A DNA stretch of 10,116 bases from GWF2-43-63 sp964559205 (GCA_964559205.1 CAZLHV010000119.1:1-10116); one strand, 5' to 3'; positions 1-7,712 are shown, counted from the first letter of the stretch. The notes: a model not told the origin generated them from the sequence alone. A program made the numbers and translations.

Positions 1-247
1 TTACAGGAGCGTTACATGATGATGTTAAGGTAACTCCTTCTTTTGCTGACGGAAATTCTGCTACATACGCTTCAAAACTGTTATTTCAACTGTTTTTCTG
101 ATCCATCTCATTCAGATCACTGGATTTTAAGTATCGGATTACCAGAGTTTTGCTTTTTCAGGACTTCCCGATTCAGGAATTTGCACAAAAAGGGTCAGTG
201 ATTTTCATTGTCTTGCGATGCATACAAGTTACTTTTGAACAAAAAAG
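1..247. other. Non-coding leader upstream of the T9SS propeller gene
   Basis: No gene can be supported here. A frame open on the plus strand from base 3 to the stop at 99-101 gives 32 residues entering from the left edge. It could be the tail of an upstream gene, but I recognise nothing in it. All other frames are closed within a short distance. The stretch is AT-rich and contains no hairpin followed by a T-run. Its right end holds the predicted promoter of the next gene. Confidence 0.5.
208..237 (+). promoter_or_regulatory. Bacteroidota-type promoter of the T9SS propeller gene
   Basis: TACTTTTG at 230-237 matches the Bacteroidota -7 consensus TAnnTTTG exactly. A TTG at 208-210 lies 19 bases upstream and suits the -33 element. 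Transcription would begin around 241-244, leaving only about 4-13 untranslated bases before the ATG cluster at 248, 251 and 254. There is no Shine-Dalgarno sequence, so the mRNA would be nearly leaderless. The motif match is direct; its use as a promoter is inferred. Confidence 0.55.
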
Positions 248-1861
248 ATGATGATGAAATGTTTTTTCTTTTTGGTCTTGATGCAAATTGCCTGGCTTTC
301 CGGCGCTCAAACCATCGACACGGCATGGACCCTGAGCATTGGCGGAACGGGCACCGAAATGAACGGTCAAACCTTGCTAAATAATGTGGGCGGTTACAGG
401 GCCAAGCTTTCGGCATCGACCGACGGAACCTTCTATCTGGCCTCATATTCTGCCAGCACCGACGGCATTATGTATTCGAATGCCGGAAACGACGACATGT
501 TGTTGGTTAAGCTCAATGCTGATGGCGACACGCTTTGGAGTCGCCGATATGGCGGCGCGGAAAGCGAAAGAGCTTTCAATGTGCTGGCTTTGGGCGACAG
601 TGGTTGTGTGGTGGTGGGGTATTCCATTTCGTCAGATGGTGTTTTCGCTGCCAATCATGCAGCCGGATATGGCGATGGGGTGGTGATTCGTGTTGACGAA
701 AACGGAAACACAATGTGGTTGAAAATGTTTGGTGGCGAAAACCTCGATTACCTGTACGATATCATTCTGACCTCCGATGGTGCACTGATGGCCTGTGGCG
801 AAACTGCAAGCAATACGGGTGATTTGTCAGGCACTGGAGCAGGATTAAACTGGGTGATAAAAATGAATCTATCCGATGGCTCGAAAATCTGGAGCAAAGC
901 CTATGAAGGACCTTTTGCGGCATCGCCCGACATGCTCGAAAACATCACCGAGCTTACCGAATTATCCGGCGGAAACGGGGTGATCCTTTCGGGCTTCGGA
1001 TCACCTGATTGGGCAGATTTCAATCTGGATGATATCATTTATATGAAAATAGACCTTAATGGTAACCTGCAATGGGTGAAAAGCATTGGTTCAGGTACCG
1101 GAGGCGACTATTCAGCGGCCATACTTGATGCTGGTTCGGGTGAGTTTTACATTGCAGGACGCCTGCAGGGAACAGGCACCAGCGTAACCAATTATTATGG
1201 CGGTGGTGGCGATTTCTGGCTCATACGTTTCGATGCTACGGGTGCAAAGCTTTGGGACCGAAATTATGGCGGAACAGACTATGATTTTGCACTTGATGCA
1301 GCCATTGATGCACATGGCGATGTGTACCTGACTGGTTTTACCCGCAGCACAAACAACGAAGCCTCCTATGGTGCACAGGGATTGATGGATTTCTTTTTGC
1401 TGAAGGTTGATGCAGCCGGTGACACCCTGTTTACGGGACGCTTTGGAGGAAGTGATATTGATGCAGCCACAGGCATTTGCCTGCTTAATAACAACTCGCT
1501 GGTTCTTGCTGGTCGCTGTGAATCGTCAAACAGTGGCTTTGTTAACGACCACATCGGAGGCCGAGACATTTGGCTGGTAAAGGTGGATTCGATTCAGACA
1601 TCGGTGGGGTTGGCAACAACGGAAGAGCATAAACCCATTTCATTGTATCCCAATCCGGCCACAAATGGTCAGATGAACTTACGCTTTGCGGGTGAAGGCA
1701 TGGCCCGTGTAAGCATATTCAATGCACAGGGTCAGCAGGTGTTTGAAAAACAGGTGGGTTCAGGCGAAGTGCTTTCAACGGGATTGCCGTCTGGCTGCTA
1801 CCATGTCATTGTTGAGCGTCCCGATGGTGTTCTTGACACTTTGAAATGGGTCATCCTGTAA
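248..1861 (+). CDS. Exported seven-repeat beta-propeller-like protein with T9SS type A sorting domain
   Basis: This is a 537-residue exported protein. Residues 1-21 form a signal peptide with a hydrophobic core ending in SGAQ, a typical cleavage context. Residues 24-449 carry seven copies of a 58-70 residue repeat. Each has a strand like DxWLxKxDxxG followed by a W-x(5)-GG turn; the W positions (F in the last) are near 27, 97, 157, 215, 276, 336 and 395. The first copy has only the second half of the unit, and residues 440-447 (DIWLVKVD) supply the missing strand, as in propeller velcro closure. Residues about 464-537 form a T9SS type A sorting domain beginning SLYPNP and ending in short beta-strands. 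The protein should pass the inner membrane by Sec and the outer membrane by T9SS, where the tail is removed. Its ligand or activity is unknown. No catalytic motif is visible. Starts at 251 or 254 are equally possible and change only two residues. Confidence 0.88.
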   Translation: MMMKCFFFLVLMQIAWLSGAQTIDTAWTLSIGGTGTEMNGQTLLNNVGGYRAKLSASTDGTFYLASYSASTDGIMYSNAGNDDMLLVKLNADGDTLWSRRYGGAESERAFNVLALGDSGCVVVGYSISSDGVFAANHAAGYGDGVVIRVDENGNTMWLKMFGGENLDYLYDIILTSDGALMACGETASNTGDLSGTGAGLNWVIKMNLSDGSKIWSKAYEGPFAASPDMLENITELTELSGGNGVILSGFGSPDWADFNLDDIIYMKIDLNGNLQWVKSIGSGTGGDYSAAILDAGSGEFYIAGRLQGTGTSVTNYYGGGGDFWLIRFDATGAKLWDRNYGGTDYDFALDAAIDAHGDVYLTGFTRSTNNEASYGAQGLMDFFLLKVDAAGDTLFTGRFGGSDIDAATGICLLNNNSLVLAGRCESSNSGFVNDHIGGRDIWLVKVDSIQTSVGLATTEEHKPISLYPNPATNGQMNLRFAGEGMARVSIFNAQGQQVFEKQVGSGEVLSTGLPSGCYHVIVERPDGVLDTLKWVIL

Positions 1862-1968
1862 CTAAATTGAGCTGACACAATTACTTTCTTCATTCTGCCC
1901 TGCTCTGTTTCACATGAGTCAATGCTGCCCTGAAACCGAAAACTAAATGTGATTTTTGTCAGTTTCTG

Positions 1969-2000
1969 TTTGTGTTTTGCGGCACAAATAGCTACCTTTA
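1969..2000 (+). promoter_or_regulatory. Probable Bacteroidota-type promoter of the DHOD-like gene
   Basis: TACCTTTA at 1993-2000 matches TAnnTTTG in all fixed positions but the last. TTTG at 1969-1972 lies 20 bases upstream as a -33 element. Transcription would start near 2005-2008, about 25 bases before the ATG at 2032. The 170-base gap from the preceding gene also favours an independent promoter. Confidence 0.45.
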
Positions 2001-2031
2001 TGCCTGAAATATTCACATTAAAACCCACAAC

Positions 2032-3045
2032 ATGGCCAGCTTAAACACAAATTATCTCGGAATCCAGCTCAAAAACCCCATCGTGGTTGGAGCAAACAAC
2101 ATGGTATATGATCTTAATCTGCTTAAAAGGATGGAAGCAGCCGGCGCCGCAGCCATTGTATTCAAATCGCTGTTTGAGGAGCAGGTTGAGCTTGAGAAGA
2201 TGCAACTGAACGACCAGCTGACCGAATATAATGATCGCAATGCTGAAATGGTTCGCTTGTTTCCGGATATTGAACATGCCGGACCCGAAGAGTATCTGAT
2301 GAAAATCAGAATGGCTGTCAACGCCCTTTCGATTCCTGTTTTTGGAAGTCTGAACTGCATTCACGAAGAAACATGGGTCGATTATGCACGCCGCATGGAG
2401 GAAATGGGCGTTGCGGGTATTGAGCTGAACATGTATAATGTACCTGTCGACAGTCTGAAATCACCGGCAGAAATTATTGATAAGCAAATTGCCACTGTAA
2501 AGGCAGTTGCATCGGCGGTTAAAGTTCCTGTAGCGGTAAAACTAAGCCCGTTTTCGTCGAATGTGCTGTATCTGATTCGCGAGTTTGAAAAAGCCGGTGC
2601 ACGCGGAGTGATTCTCTTCAACCGTTTGTTTCAGCCTGACATTGATGCCGAGAAGCAGGAAATGGCTTTCAGCGATTATCTGAGTCATTCTGACGACAAC
2701 CGTCTGCCTTTGCGTTATGCAGGATTGCTGTATGGCGAAACCAACCTGTCGGTGGTGGCCAACTCAGGCATACACAATGCTGCCGATACAGTGAAAATGG
2801 TGTTGGCAGGAGCCGATGCCGTGCAGGTGGTGAGTACACTTTACCGCAATAAAATTGAGGTTATTTCGACGATGCTTTCAGAAATGAGCGCCTGGCTTGA
2901 GCGCAACGGCTATCAATCGCTTGATGAGGCTCGTGGAAAATTATCGCGCAAAAATGTAAAGGATCCGTTTGCCTATCGCCGTGCTCAGTATGTAGACATT
3001 CTGATGAAAAGCGAGGAGATATTCAAAAAATACCCGATGGTATAA
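2032..3045 (+). CDS. Dihydroorotate dehydrogenase-like flavoprotein
   Basis: This 337-residue cytosolic protein is a class 1 dihydroorotate dehydrogenase-like TIM barrel that should bind FMN. The N-terminal NPIVVGANN (15-23), the AIVFKS strand with K45, the VPVAVKLSPF strand with K170 (165-174) and the NSGI phosphate-binding turn at 244-247 followed by GADAVQVVS (260-268) all fit the flavin site. The family is usually annotated 'dihydroorotate dehydrogenase-like', and its reaction is not established to my knowledge. In true class 1 enzymes the segment after ELN reads SCPN, with the catalytic base as cysteine. Here residues 131-138 read ELNMYNVP, so the cysteine segment is missing and ordinary dihydroorotate oxidation is doubtful. 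Length is slightly above the roughly 310 residues of class 1A enzymes, the excess being a helical C-terminus from about residue 281. No other pyrimidine gene is nearby. The ATG at 2032 is the first in frame after the promoter. Confidence 0.85.
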   Translation: MASLNTNYLGIQLKNPIVVGANNMVYDLNLLKRMEAAGAAAIVFKSLFEEQVELEKMQLNDQLTEYNDRNAEMVRLFPDIEHAGPEEYLMKIRMAVNALSIPVFGSLNCIHEETWVDYARRMEEMGVAGIELNMYNVPVDSLKSPAEIIDKQIATVKAVASAVKVPVAVKLSPFSSNVLYLIREFEKAGARGVILFNRLFQPDIDAEKQEMAFSDYLSHSDDNRLPLRYAGLLYGETNLSVVANSGIHNAADTVKMVLAGADAVQVVSTLYRNKIEVISTMLSEMSAWLERNGYQSLDEARGKLSRKNVKDPFAYRRAQYVDILMKSEEIFKKYPMV

Positions 3046-3126
3046 AGGGTTGGTGTGTCTATCCCGTTCTTAAGCAGGAATCAGATTCGGACAAACAGCG
3101 CCGGGTTGAACTTTTGCGGTAAAAAA

Positions 3127-5520
3127 CTACAGGAATCGGACCTCAGTAACCCCGTCTCCGCCTGCTTCTGCAATGGCATCGCTGCATTCAAGATATTCCT
3201 TGTAACCTGCAAGATGTTTACGGATGATGGTTCTGAGAATTCCGTATCCTTTCCCGTGAAGGATTGAGAAAGACCTTAAACCATTTAGCATAGCCTGATC
3301 GAGAAAAAGCTCAAGCTCTCTGATGGCTTCTTCACCACGCATTCCGCGAAGGTCAAGCGAAAATGGCTGGTCTTTCTTCTCAGCAATCAGTTTAACCTTT
3401 TTTCCTGCAGCCGGTTTCGGCTGGTTGGTAGGAGCAACCACTGTGAGTCTGTCGACGGAGACGCTCACTTCTCCAAGACCAAAGAGCACCCGGGCTTTTT
3501 GATGCTGAATGGACAACACTTCACCCAACTCAGGTCCTCCATCAAGCCGCACCCGATCACCAACTGCAGGCATTTTTTTCGGGGGATGCTGAGTGGATTT
3601 TTTCAGGGGAAGCGGGTCAAGCACTTTTACACGGGGCTGAATCAACTCACTGCTTTTTTGTTCAAAATCCTTTCTGATTTTCCTCACTTTTTCTTTCTCG
3701 GCTTGTTCCTGTCGAATATCTCTGATTGTTTTTTCAATCAGTGCGTTTGCATCGCCAAGGATTCCTGCTGCTTCAGCTTCAGCTTTTCTCAAGAGGGCCG
3801 AACGTTTTTCCTGAATGCTGCGGTTAAGTTTCTCATATTTCTCAATCAACTCACTGACAAAACCTTCGGCAATTTCAAGCTGCCTACGGCGATCATCGAG
3901 CAAAACCTTTTCTTTTTCAAGGTCCTGCACCATTTTTTCCATATCAATCTTTCCGCGGCCAAGTGCACCGGCAGCAAGCGTGAGCACTTCATCGGGCAAA
4001 CCGGTCGAACGAGCAATTTCGAGTGCAAAAGAACTGCCCGGCTTTCCAACAGCCAGTCTGAAAAGGGGTTTCAGCAGGGTGTTATCATAAAGCATCGCAG
4101 CATTGACCACCCCCGGATGCGATGAAGCAAACATTTTGAGATTGAAATAGTGTGTGGTGATGATAGCAAAGACCCCTTTGCGATGCAGAATAGAAAGAAC
4201 TGCTTCTGCAATGGCGCCGCCGCTTTCAGGTTCGGTGCCACTGCCAAATTCGTCAATAAGCACGAGCGTTTTTTCATCACCTTTTTCAATGAACGTACGA
4301 AGATTGATTAAATGCGATGAGTAGGTGCTTAAATCATTTTCAATCGATTGCTGATCACCAATATCGGTGAGAATCCTGTCAAATGGGAATAATCTTGATC
4401 CTTCGGCAGCCGGCACCAGAAAACCACATTGAAACATGTACTGAATAAGGCCTGCCGTTTTCATGGCCACCGATTTGCCACCGGCATTGGGGCCGCTGAT
4501 AATCATCATTCTCTGACTGGAAAGCAGTTCGATATCGAGCGGAACAATCGTGCGGTTTTGCTTAACAAGGGATTCTTCAAGCAATGGATGACGAGCCTGC
4601 ATAAGCACCATTTCAGCCTGCGGGGCCATCCCCGCCTGAATGGCATTCTGACTCACAGCAAGCGTTGCTTTGCTTCTGATGAAATCGACTTTGCCAATGA
4701 ATGCAATGTTTTTTTCAACCAGTGGAATTTCCGGTCTGACTTGATCGGCTAGCAAGGTCAGAATGCGGTGGATTTCCCTCTTTTCTTCATACTCAAGATC
4801 CTGCAGCTCGTTATTGAGCTCGAAAATCTCAATAGGTTCAACGTACACTGTTTGTCCGGTAGCCGATTCATCAAGCACAACACCTCGTATCATTTTTTTT
4901 CGTGCAGCTGGAACCGGAATCACAAGGCGACCTGAGCGAAGGCCAAGGCTAACGTCATCGTCAACCACGCCGCGATCTTTGAGTTCCCGCAGCATGGCTG
5001 CAATCATTTTCTCGGTCTTGCGACGGTGAGATATCATCGATTGGCGCAAATCGGCCAAACGATCGGATGCTGAATTTCTGATTTCACCTTTTTCGTCAAG
5101 AACTGCCATAATTTTTGGCGGAAGCGATGTTTCAACCGACTCATCCGCAGCAAGTGCGGCAAGCAAAGGCGTGGTTTCAGGTTCACTTAAAAACAGGGTT
5201 CTCAGCTCTTTTGTCTTTTCAAGTACAAACAACAAAACGATGAGCAATTCAACCGAAGCCGGTGTTCCTTCGATGCGAAGATTCCGGAGTTCTTCGATAA
5301 AATCATCATGTGCCAATGCAGGTATGCCTCCCCGAAATTCAAGAATGCTTTTCATTTCAGAAGTCAATCCTGCTGATCGGGCAATTTCATTGGCATTGCT
5401 TGTAAAAAAATTCATTCGGGCCAGCATTGAACCTGCAGGCGTATAGCATCCGGCAATGAGCTTTGACCTGATATCGGTAAAACCAATGGATTGTTCAAGT
5501 GCTTGATCGACATTCATCAT
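3127..5520 (-). CDS. mutS2: MutS2 family ATPase with C-terminal Smr domain
   Basis: This is a full-length MutS2 of 797 residues. It lacks the N-terminal mismatch-recognition domains of MutS, as the family does. Residues 1-300 are the core and lever helices. The ATPase follows, with Walker A GPNAGGKS (343-350), the STYSSHL signature (398-404), Walker B LVLIDEFGSGTEP (419-431) and an ITTHY H-loop (454-458). Residues about 520-625 are a charged coiled coil. Residues about 650-695 form a small beta domain in the position of the KOW domain, and 720-797 are the Smr domain. MutS2 has been described both as an anti-recombination endonuclease and, in Bacillus subtilis, as a sensor that splits collided ribosomes. 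The Smr domain reads LDLRG (722-726) and HGKGYGILR (755-763), the DLR variant rather than the DxH of mRNA-cleaving SmrB. It is last in a probable operon, 24 bases after the J-domain gene. Start is MMN, and a start one codon later is possible. Confidence 0.95.
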   Translation of the reverse strand: MMNVDQALEQSIGFTDIRSKLIAGCYTPAGSMLARMNFFTSNANEIARSAGLTSEMKSILEFRGGIPALAHDDFIEELRNLRIEGTPASVELLIVLLFVLEKTKELRTLFLSEPETTPLLAALAADESVETSLPPKIMAVLDEKGEIRNSASDRLADLRQSMISHRRKTEKMIAAMLRELKDRGVVDDDVSLGLRSGRLVIPVPAARKKMIRGVVLDESATGQTVYVEPIEIFELNNELQDLEYEEKREIHRILTLLADQVRPEIPLVEKNIAFIGKVDFIRSKATLAVSQNAIQAGMAPQAEMVLMQARHPLLEESLVKQNRTIVPLDIELLSSQRMMIISGPNAGGKSVAMKTAGLIQYMFQCGFLVPAAEGSRLFPFDRILTDIGDQQSIENDLSTYSSHLINLRTFIEKGDEKTLVLIDEFGSGTEPESGGAIAEAVLSILHRKGVFAIITTHYFNLKMFASSHPGVVNAAMLYDNTLLKPLFRLAVGKPGSSFALEIARSTGLPDEVLTLAAGALGRGKIDMEKMVQDLEKEKVLLDDRRRQLEIAEGFVSELIEKYEKLNRSIQEKRSALLRKAEAEAAGILGDANALIEKTIRDIRQEQAEKEKVRKIRKDFEQKSSELIQPRVKVLDPLPLKKSTQHPPKKMPAVGDRVRLDGGPELGEVLSIQHQKARVLFGLGEVSVSVDRLTVVAPTNQPKPAAGKKVKLIAEKKDQPFSLDLRGMRGEEAIRELELFLDQAMLNGLRSFSILHGKGYGILRTIIRKHLAGYKEYLECSDAIAEAGGDGVTEVRFL

Positions 5521-5544
5521 GCTGCAAAAATACGAAAAGACAAT

Positions 5545-6291
5545 TCAGGAAAAATAAACGAGAAGATATGCAAGAATGATAATGGACATGCTCACCTTAA
5601 TCAGCAGTTTGTTCTCAAATTTGCGGGTTTTGTTCCGCAGAGTAATAACCGCAAGCACAAGGAGCAAATACATCATCCCTATATAATCGGTTTGACTGTA
5701 GCCCGGTTCGAGACGACCCCAGTGATCATCAAGACAGTCGTAAGAATGCGCATACCCAATTAAAGGAGTAAAATACAAAGTCACCCGGGCGCCTGAAAGG
5801 TCGTAGTTTCCTAAGTCATAGGCAGGAACAAAACGAATTCCGTTGACCGTGAAATGACCGTGACTTTCTGACCGGGCAAGTCCTGTTGTATGCCTTAGTG
5901 GCATCAGACTGTCGGTAATGAAAAGCAGACAAAACAGCACAATCACCACATTCACCCATGCAGGCCATAATATGCGATGCATGGGAGTTTGCTCGTAGGC
6001 GTCACTCTGCCGCTTAAACTCTTCATAACGCATTCGTGCATACGCCTTGGCTCTTTCTCTGGCTGCATCTACAGGATTAGCCGCCGAAGCATTCGATCCC
6101 CGGTCAGCTTTTTTCGTGCGCTGGCCCATCAGGATTTCATAAGCCTCGGTAATCTGAATAAACTGCTGATGAGCTGAAGGATCTTTGTTAATGTCGGGAT
6201 GATATTTCAGGGCAAGCCTGCGGTATGCTTTCCTGATTTCGCTGATGTCGGCTCCATAAGGTACACCAAGAATGTCGTAGTATTCCGACAT
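5545..6291 (-). CDS. Membrane-anchored J-domain (DnaJ-like) protein
   Basis: This 248-residue protein opens with a J domain at residues 3-60, including the HPD motif at 31-33 needed to stimulate Hsp70 (DnaK) ATP hydrolysis. A basic, alanine-rich linker (57-100) follows. Three hydrophobic helices lie at about 108-130, 203-219 and 229-247, with a roughly 70-residue polar loop between the first two. With the J domain in the cytosol, the loop would face the periplasm, and the basic segment between helices 2 and 3 (RNKTRKFENK) would be cytosolic, which fits the positive-inside rule. There is no zinc-finger or C-terminal substrate domain, so this is a class III J-protein that probably recruits DnaK to the inner membrane. 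The loop is unlike anything I recognise. The ATG at 6291 is chosen because the J domain starts at once (MSEYYDILGV). The in-frame start at 6330 would add 13 residues and overlap the upstream gene. Confidence 0.88.
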   Translation of the reverse strand: MSEYYDILGVPYGADISEIRKAYRRLALKYHPDINKDPSAHQQFIQITEAYEILMGQRTKKADRGSNASAANPVDAARERAKAYARMRYEEFKRQSDAYEQTPMHRILWPAWVNVVIVLFCLLFITDSLMPLRHTTGLARSESHGHFTVNGIRFVPAYDLGNYDLSGARVTLYFTPLIGYAHSYDCLDDHWGRLEPGYSQTDYIGMMYLLLVLAVITLRNKTRKFENKLLIKVSMSIIILAYLLVYFS

Positions 6292-6304
6292 GGTCAATTC
6301 ATCA

Positions 6305-7396
6305 TCAGGTGAACTGCTCGCCCTTCTCAATCATGACATCATTGACAAACTGCCTGATATTCTGTTCATCCGATTTGCGGACAACCATGAGGATCCCATC
6401 GCTTTCAACCACGATGTAATCATCGAGCCCCTGAAGAAGCACCATTTTGTCCTGAGGAACATGAACAAGGCAATTTTTGGTATCATACAGCATGACGTTT
6501 TTCCCAATAACGGCATTGCCATTTTTATCTCTTTGTCTGTTTTCGTACAGCGAGCCCCATGTTCCAAGGTCGCTCCAGCCAAAATCCGAAACAACCACAT
6601 AGACGTTGTCGGCTTTTTCCATCACAGCATAATCGATAGAGATGTTTTTACAAAGCATGTAAGTGTTAAAGATGAAATCGGCTTCATCGACTGTTCCATA
6701 AATGCCTGCTCCTTTTGCAAAAAGAGCATTCATTTCAGGCATATGCTTCTGCATGGCGCTGATGATAGAAGACACAGACCAGATGAAAATACCCGAATTC
6801 CACAAAAAATCACCACTCTTAATAAATTCTTTGGCCAGTTCAAGTTGTGGCTTTTCGGTAAATGTCTTCACCTTTCTGATCCGCTCATCCTCCATCGCAC
6901 CTGCAGAAGAAAGAAACTGAATGTACCCGTAACCGGTATCGGGACGGGTGGGTAAAATGCCCATGGTCATCAGCTGATCGCTTTGACATGATACATTCAA
7001 TGCTGTTCTCAGATGCTCTGAAAACGATTCTTCGTCGAAAATGATATGATCTGATGGGCACACCACCATACATGCCTCGGGATCCATACTATGGATGCGA
7101 TGAGCAGCATAAGCAATGCAAGGGGCTGTATTTCTGCGTGAAGGTTCTGAAAGGATATTGGCTGCAGGCAAATTGGGCAACTGTTCGCGAACAATGGGAA
7201 CATAGGTTTCATTGGTTACAACAAGAACATTGTCGGCAGGACAAACTTTCAGCATCCGCTCATACGTTAGCTGCAGTAAAGTTTTTCCAAGACCAAGCAC
7301 GTCAATAAACTGCTTTGGCTTCAGAGTACGGCTCATGGGCCAGAATCGTGTTCCGAGGCCGCCAGCCATAATCACACAAAAAGTTTTTCCCGTCAT
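6305..7396 (-). CDS. manC: Mannose-1-phosphate guanylyltransferase (GDP-mannose synthesis)
   Basis: This cytosolic enzyme of 363 residues joins mannose 1-phosphate and GTP to give GDP-mannose and pyrophosphate, supplying mannose, fucose and related sugars for envelope glycans. The nucleotidyltransferase signature GGLGTRFWPMSR lies at 12-23, with the pyrophosphorylase lysine expected at K28 in LKPKQF. EPSRRNTAPCIA (84-95), FTEKP (179-183) and FLWNSGIF (197-204) are family motifs. The C-terminal part (about 290-350) is the beta-helix-like tail. There is no fused phosphomannose isomerase domain, so this is the short, single-function form. The ATG at 7396 is preferred: the longer frame starts with TTG at 7414, which lies inside the exact -7 promoter motif and could not be in the message. 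It heads a probable three-gene operon, with the J-domain gene starting 13 bases after its stop. Confidence 0.93.
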   Translation of the reverse strand: MTGKTFCVIMAGGLGTRFWPMSRTLKPKQFIDVLGLGKTLLQLTYERMLKVCPADNVLVVTNETYVPIVREQLPNLPAANILSEPSRRNTAPCIAYAAHRIHSMDPEACMVVCPSDHIIFDEESFSEHLRTALNVSCQSDQLMTMGILPTRPDTGYGYIQFLSSAGAMEDERIRKVKTFTEKPQLELAKEFIKSGDFLWNSGIFIWSVSSIISAMQKHMPEMNALFAKGAGIYGTVDEADFIFNTYMLCKNISIDYAVMEKADNVYVVVSDFGWSDLGTWGSLYENRQRDKNGNAVIGKNVMLYDTKNCLVHVPQDKMVLLQGLDDYIVVESDGILMVVRKSDEQNIRQFVNDVMIEKGEQFT

Positions 7397-7411
7397 CCCT
7401 GATACTTTTTG

Positions 7412-7443
7412 CAAAAATAATAAAATTAATCAGACCTTTAAAC
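7412..7443 (-). promoter_or_regulatory. Promoter of the manC operon
   Basis: On the minus strand TATTTTTG (7419-7412) matches TAnnTTTG exactly. A weak -33 candidate, GTTTA, begins at 7443, 20 bases upstream. Transcription would begin near 7405, giving about 9 untranslated bases before the ATG at 7396. No Shine-Dalgarno sequence is present. This placement excludes the TTG start at 7414. Confidence 0.55.
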
Positions 7444-7679
7444 GAGTGAAACCTTTATATAAGGCCTGAGAAATCACAGGGAACAAATCCGATTTTTGTC
7501 GTCTGAAACGCCTTCATTTATGCTGATCTGCCTTCTGAAAACATCAAAGAATCAATAGTGAAAATGAAAATTCATAAGATTTGAGACGACCCGTAAACAC
7601 CCAAAAACGGCGTCAGGTATTGGCATGACTGAAAACAAATCTGACATCTGTAAAAAAAAATGAGTAATTTTCAGCAACA

Positions 7680-7712
7680 TTTGCAACCTTTTATTCCGGA
7701 AAGCTACATTGC
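7680..7712 (+). promoter_or_regulatory. Possible promoter of the ECF sigma gene
   Basis: TTTG at 7680-7683 and TACATTGC at 7705-7712 are 21 bases apart. The second element matches TAnnTTTG at four of six fixed positions. If used, transcription would start just after the ATG at 7715 and favour translation from the ATG at 7748. An autoregulated promoter of other consensus is equally possible. The TTCCGGAA palindrome lies between the two elements. Confidence 0.25.

Noticed and set aside
3..101. Short plus-strand open frame at the left edge (32 residues), possibly the tail of an upstream gene
   Set aside because: No recognisable motif, and too short and edge-truncated to support. It is kept only as a remark in the leader entry.
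1865..1936. Possible terminator or operator: inverted repeats AATTG/CAATT and GTTTCA/TGAAAC, plus a doubled CTGCCCTG
   Set aside because: Stems are 5-6 base pairs with loops of 8-18 and no following T-run. The direct repeat is only 8 bases long.
3046..3126. Bidirectional terminator between the convergent DHOD-like and mutS2 genes
   Set aside because: I could find no stable hairpin. A CAGGAATC direct repeat near 3074 and 3130 does not form a stem.
3055..3267. 70-residue open frame after the DHOD-like gene
   Set aside because: Most of it overlaps the 3' end of mutS2 (the Smr domain) on the other strand, and it has no promoter or recognisable sequence.
3499..4125. 208-residue open frame on the plus strand
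   Set aside because: It lies fully inside mutS2 on the opposite strand, is rich in F, C and H as expected from the antisense of charged coiled-coil codons, and has no domain or promoter.
6290..6955. 221-residue open frame on the plus strand
   Set aside because: Antisense to manC, whose motifs are unmistakable. The antisense product has no recognisable domain.
7499..7590. Distant inverted pair GTCGTCT / AGACGAC
   Set aside because: Only seven base pairs with a loop of nearly 80 bases, so chance is likely in a gap of this size.
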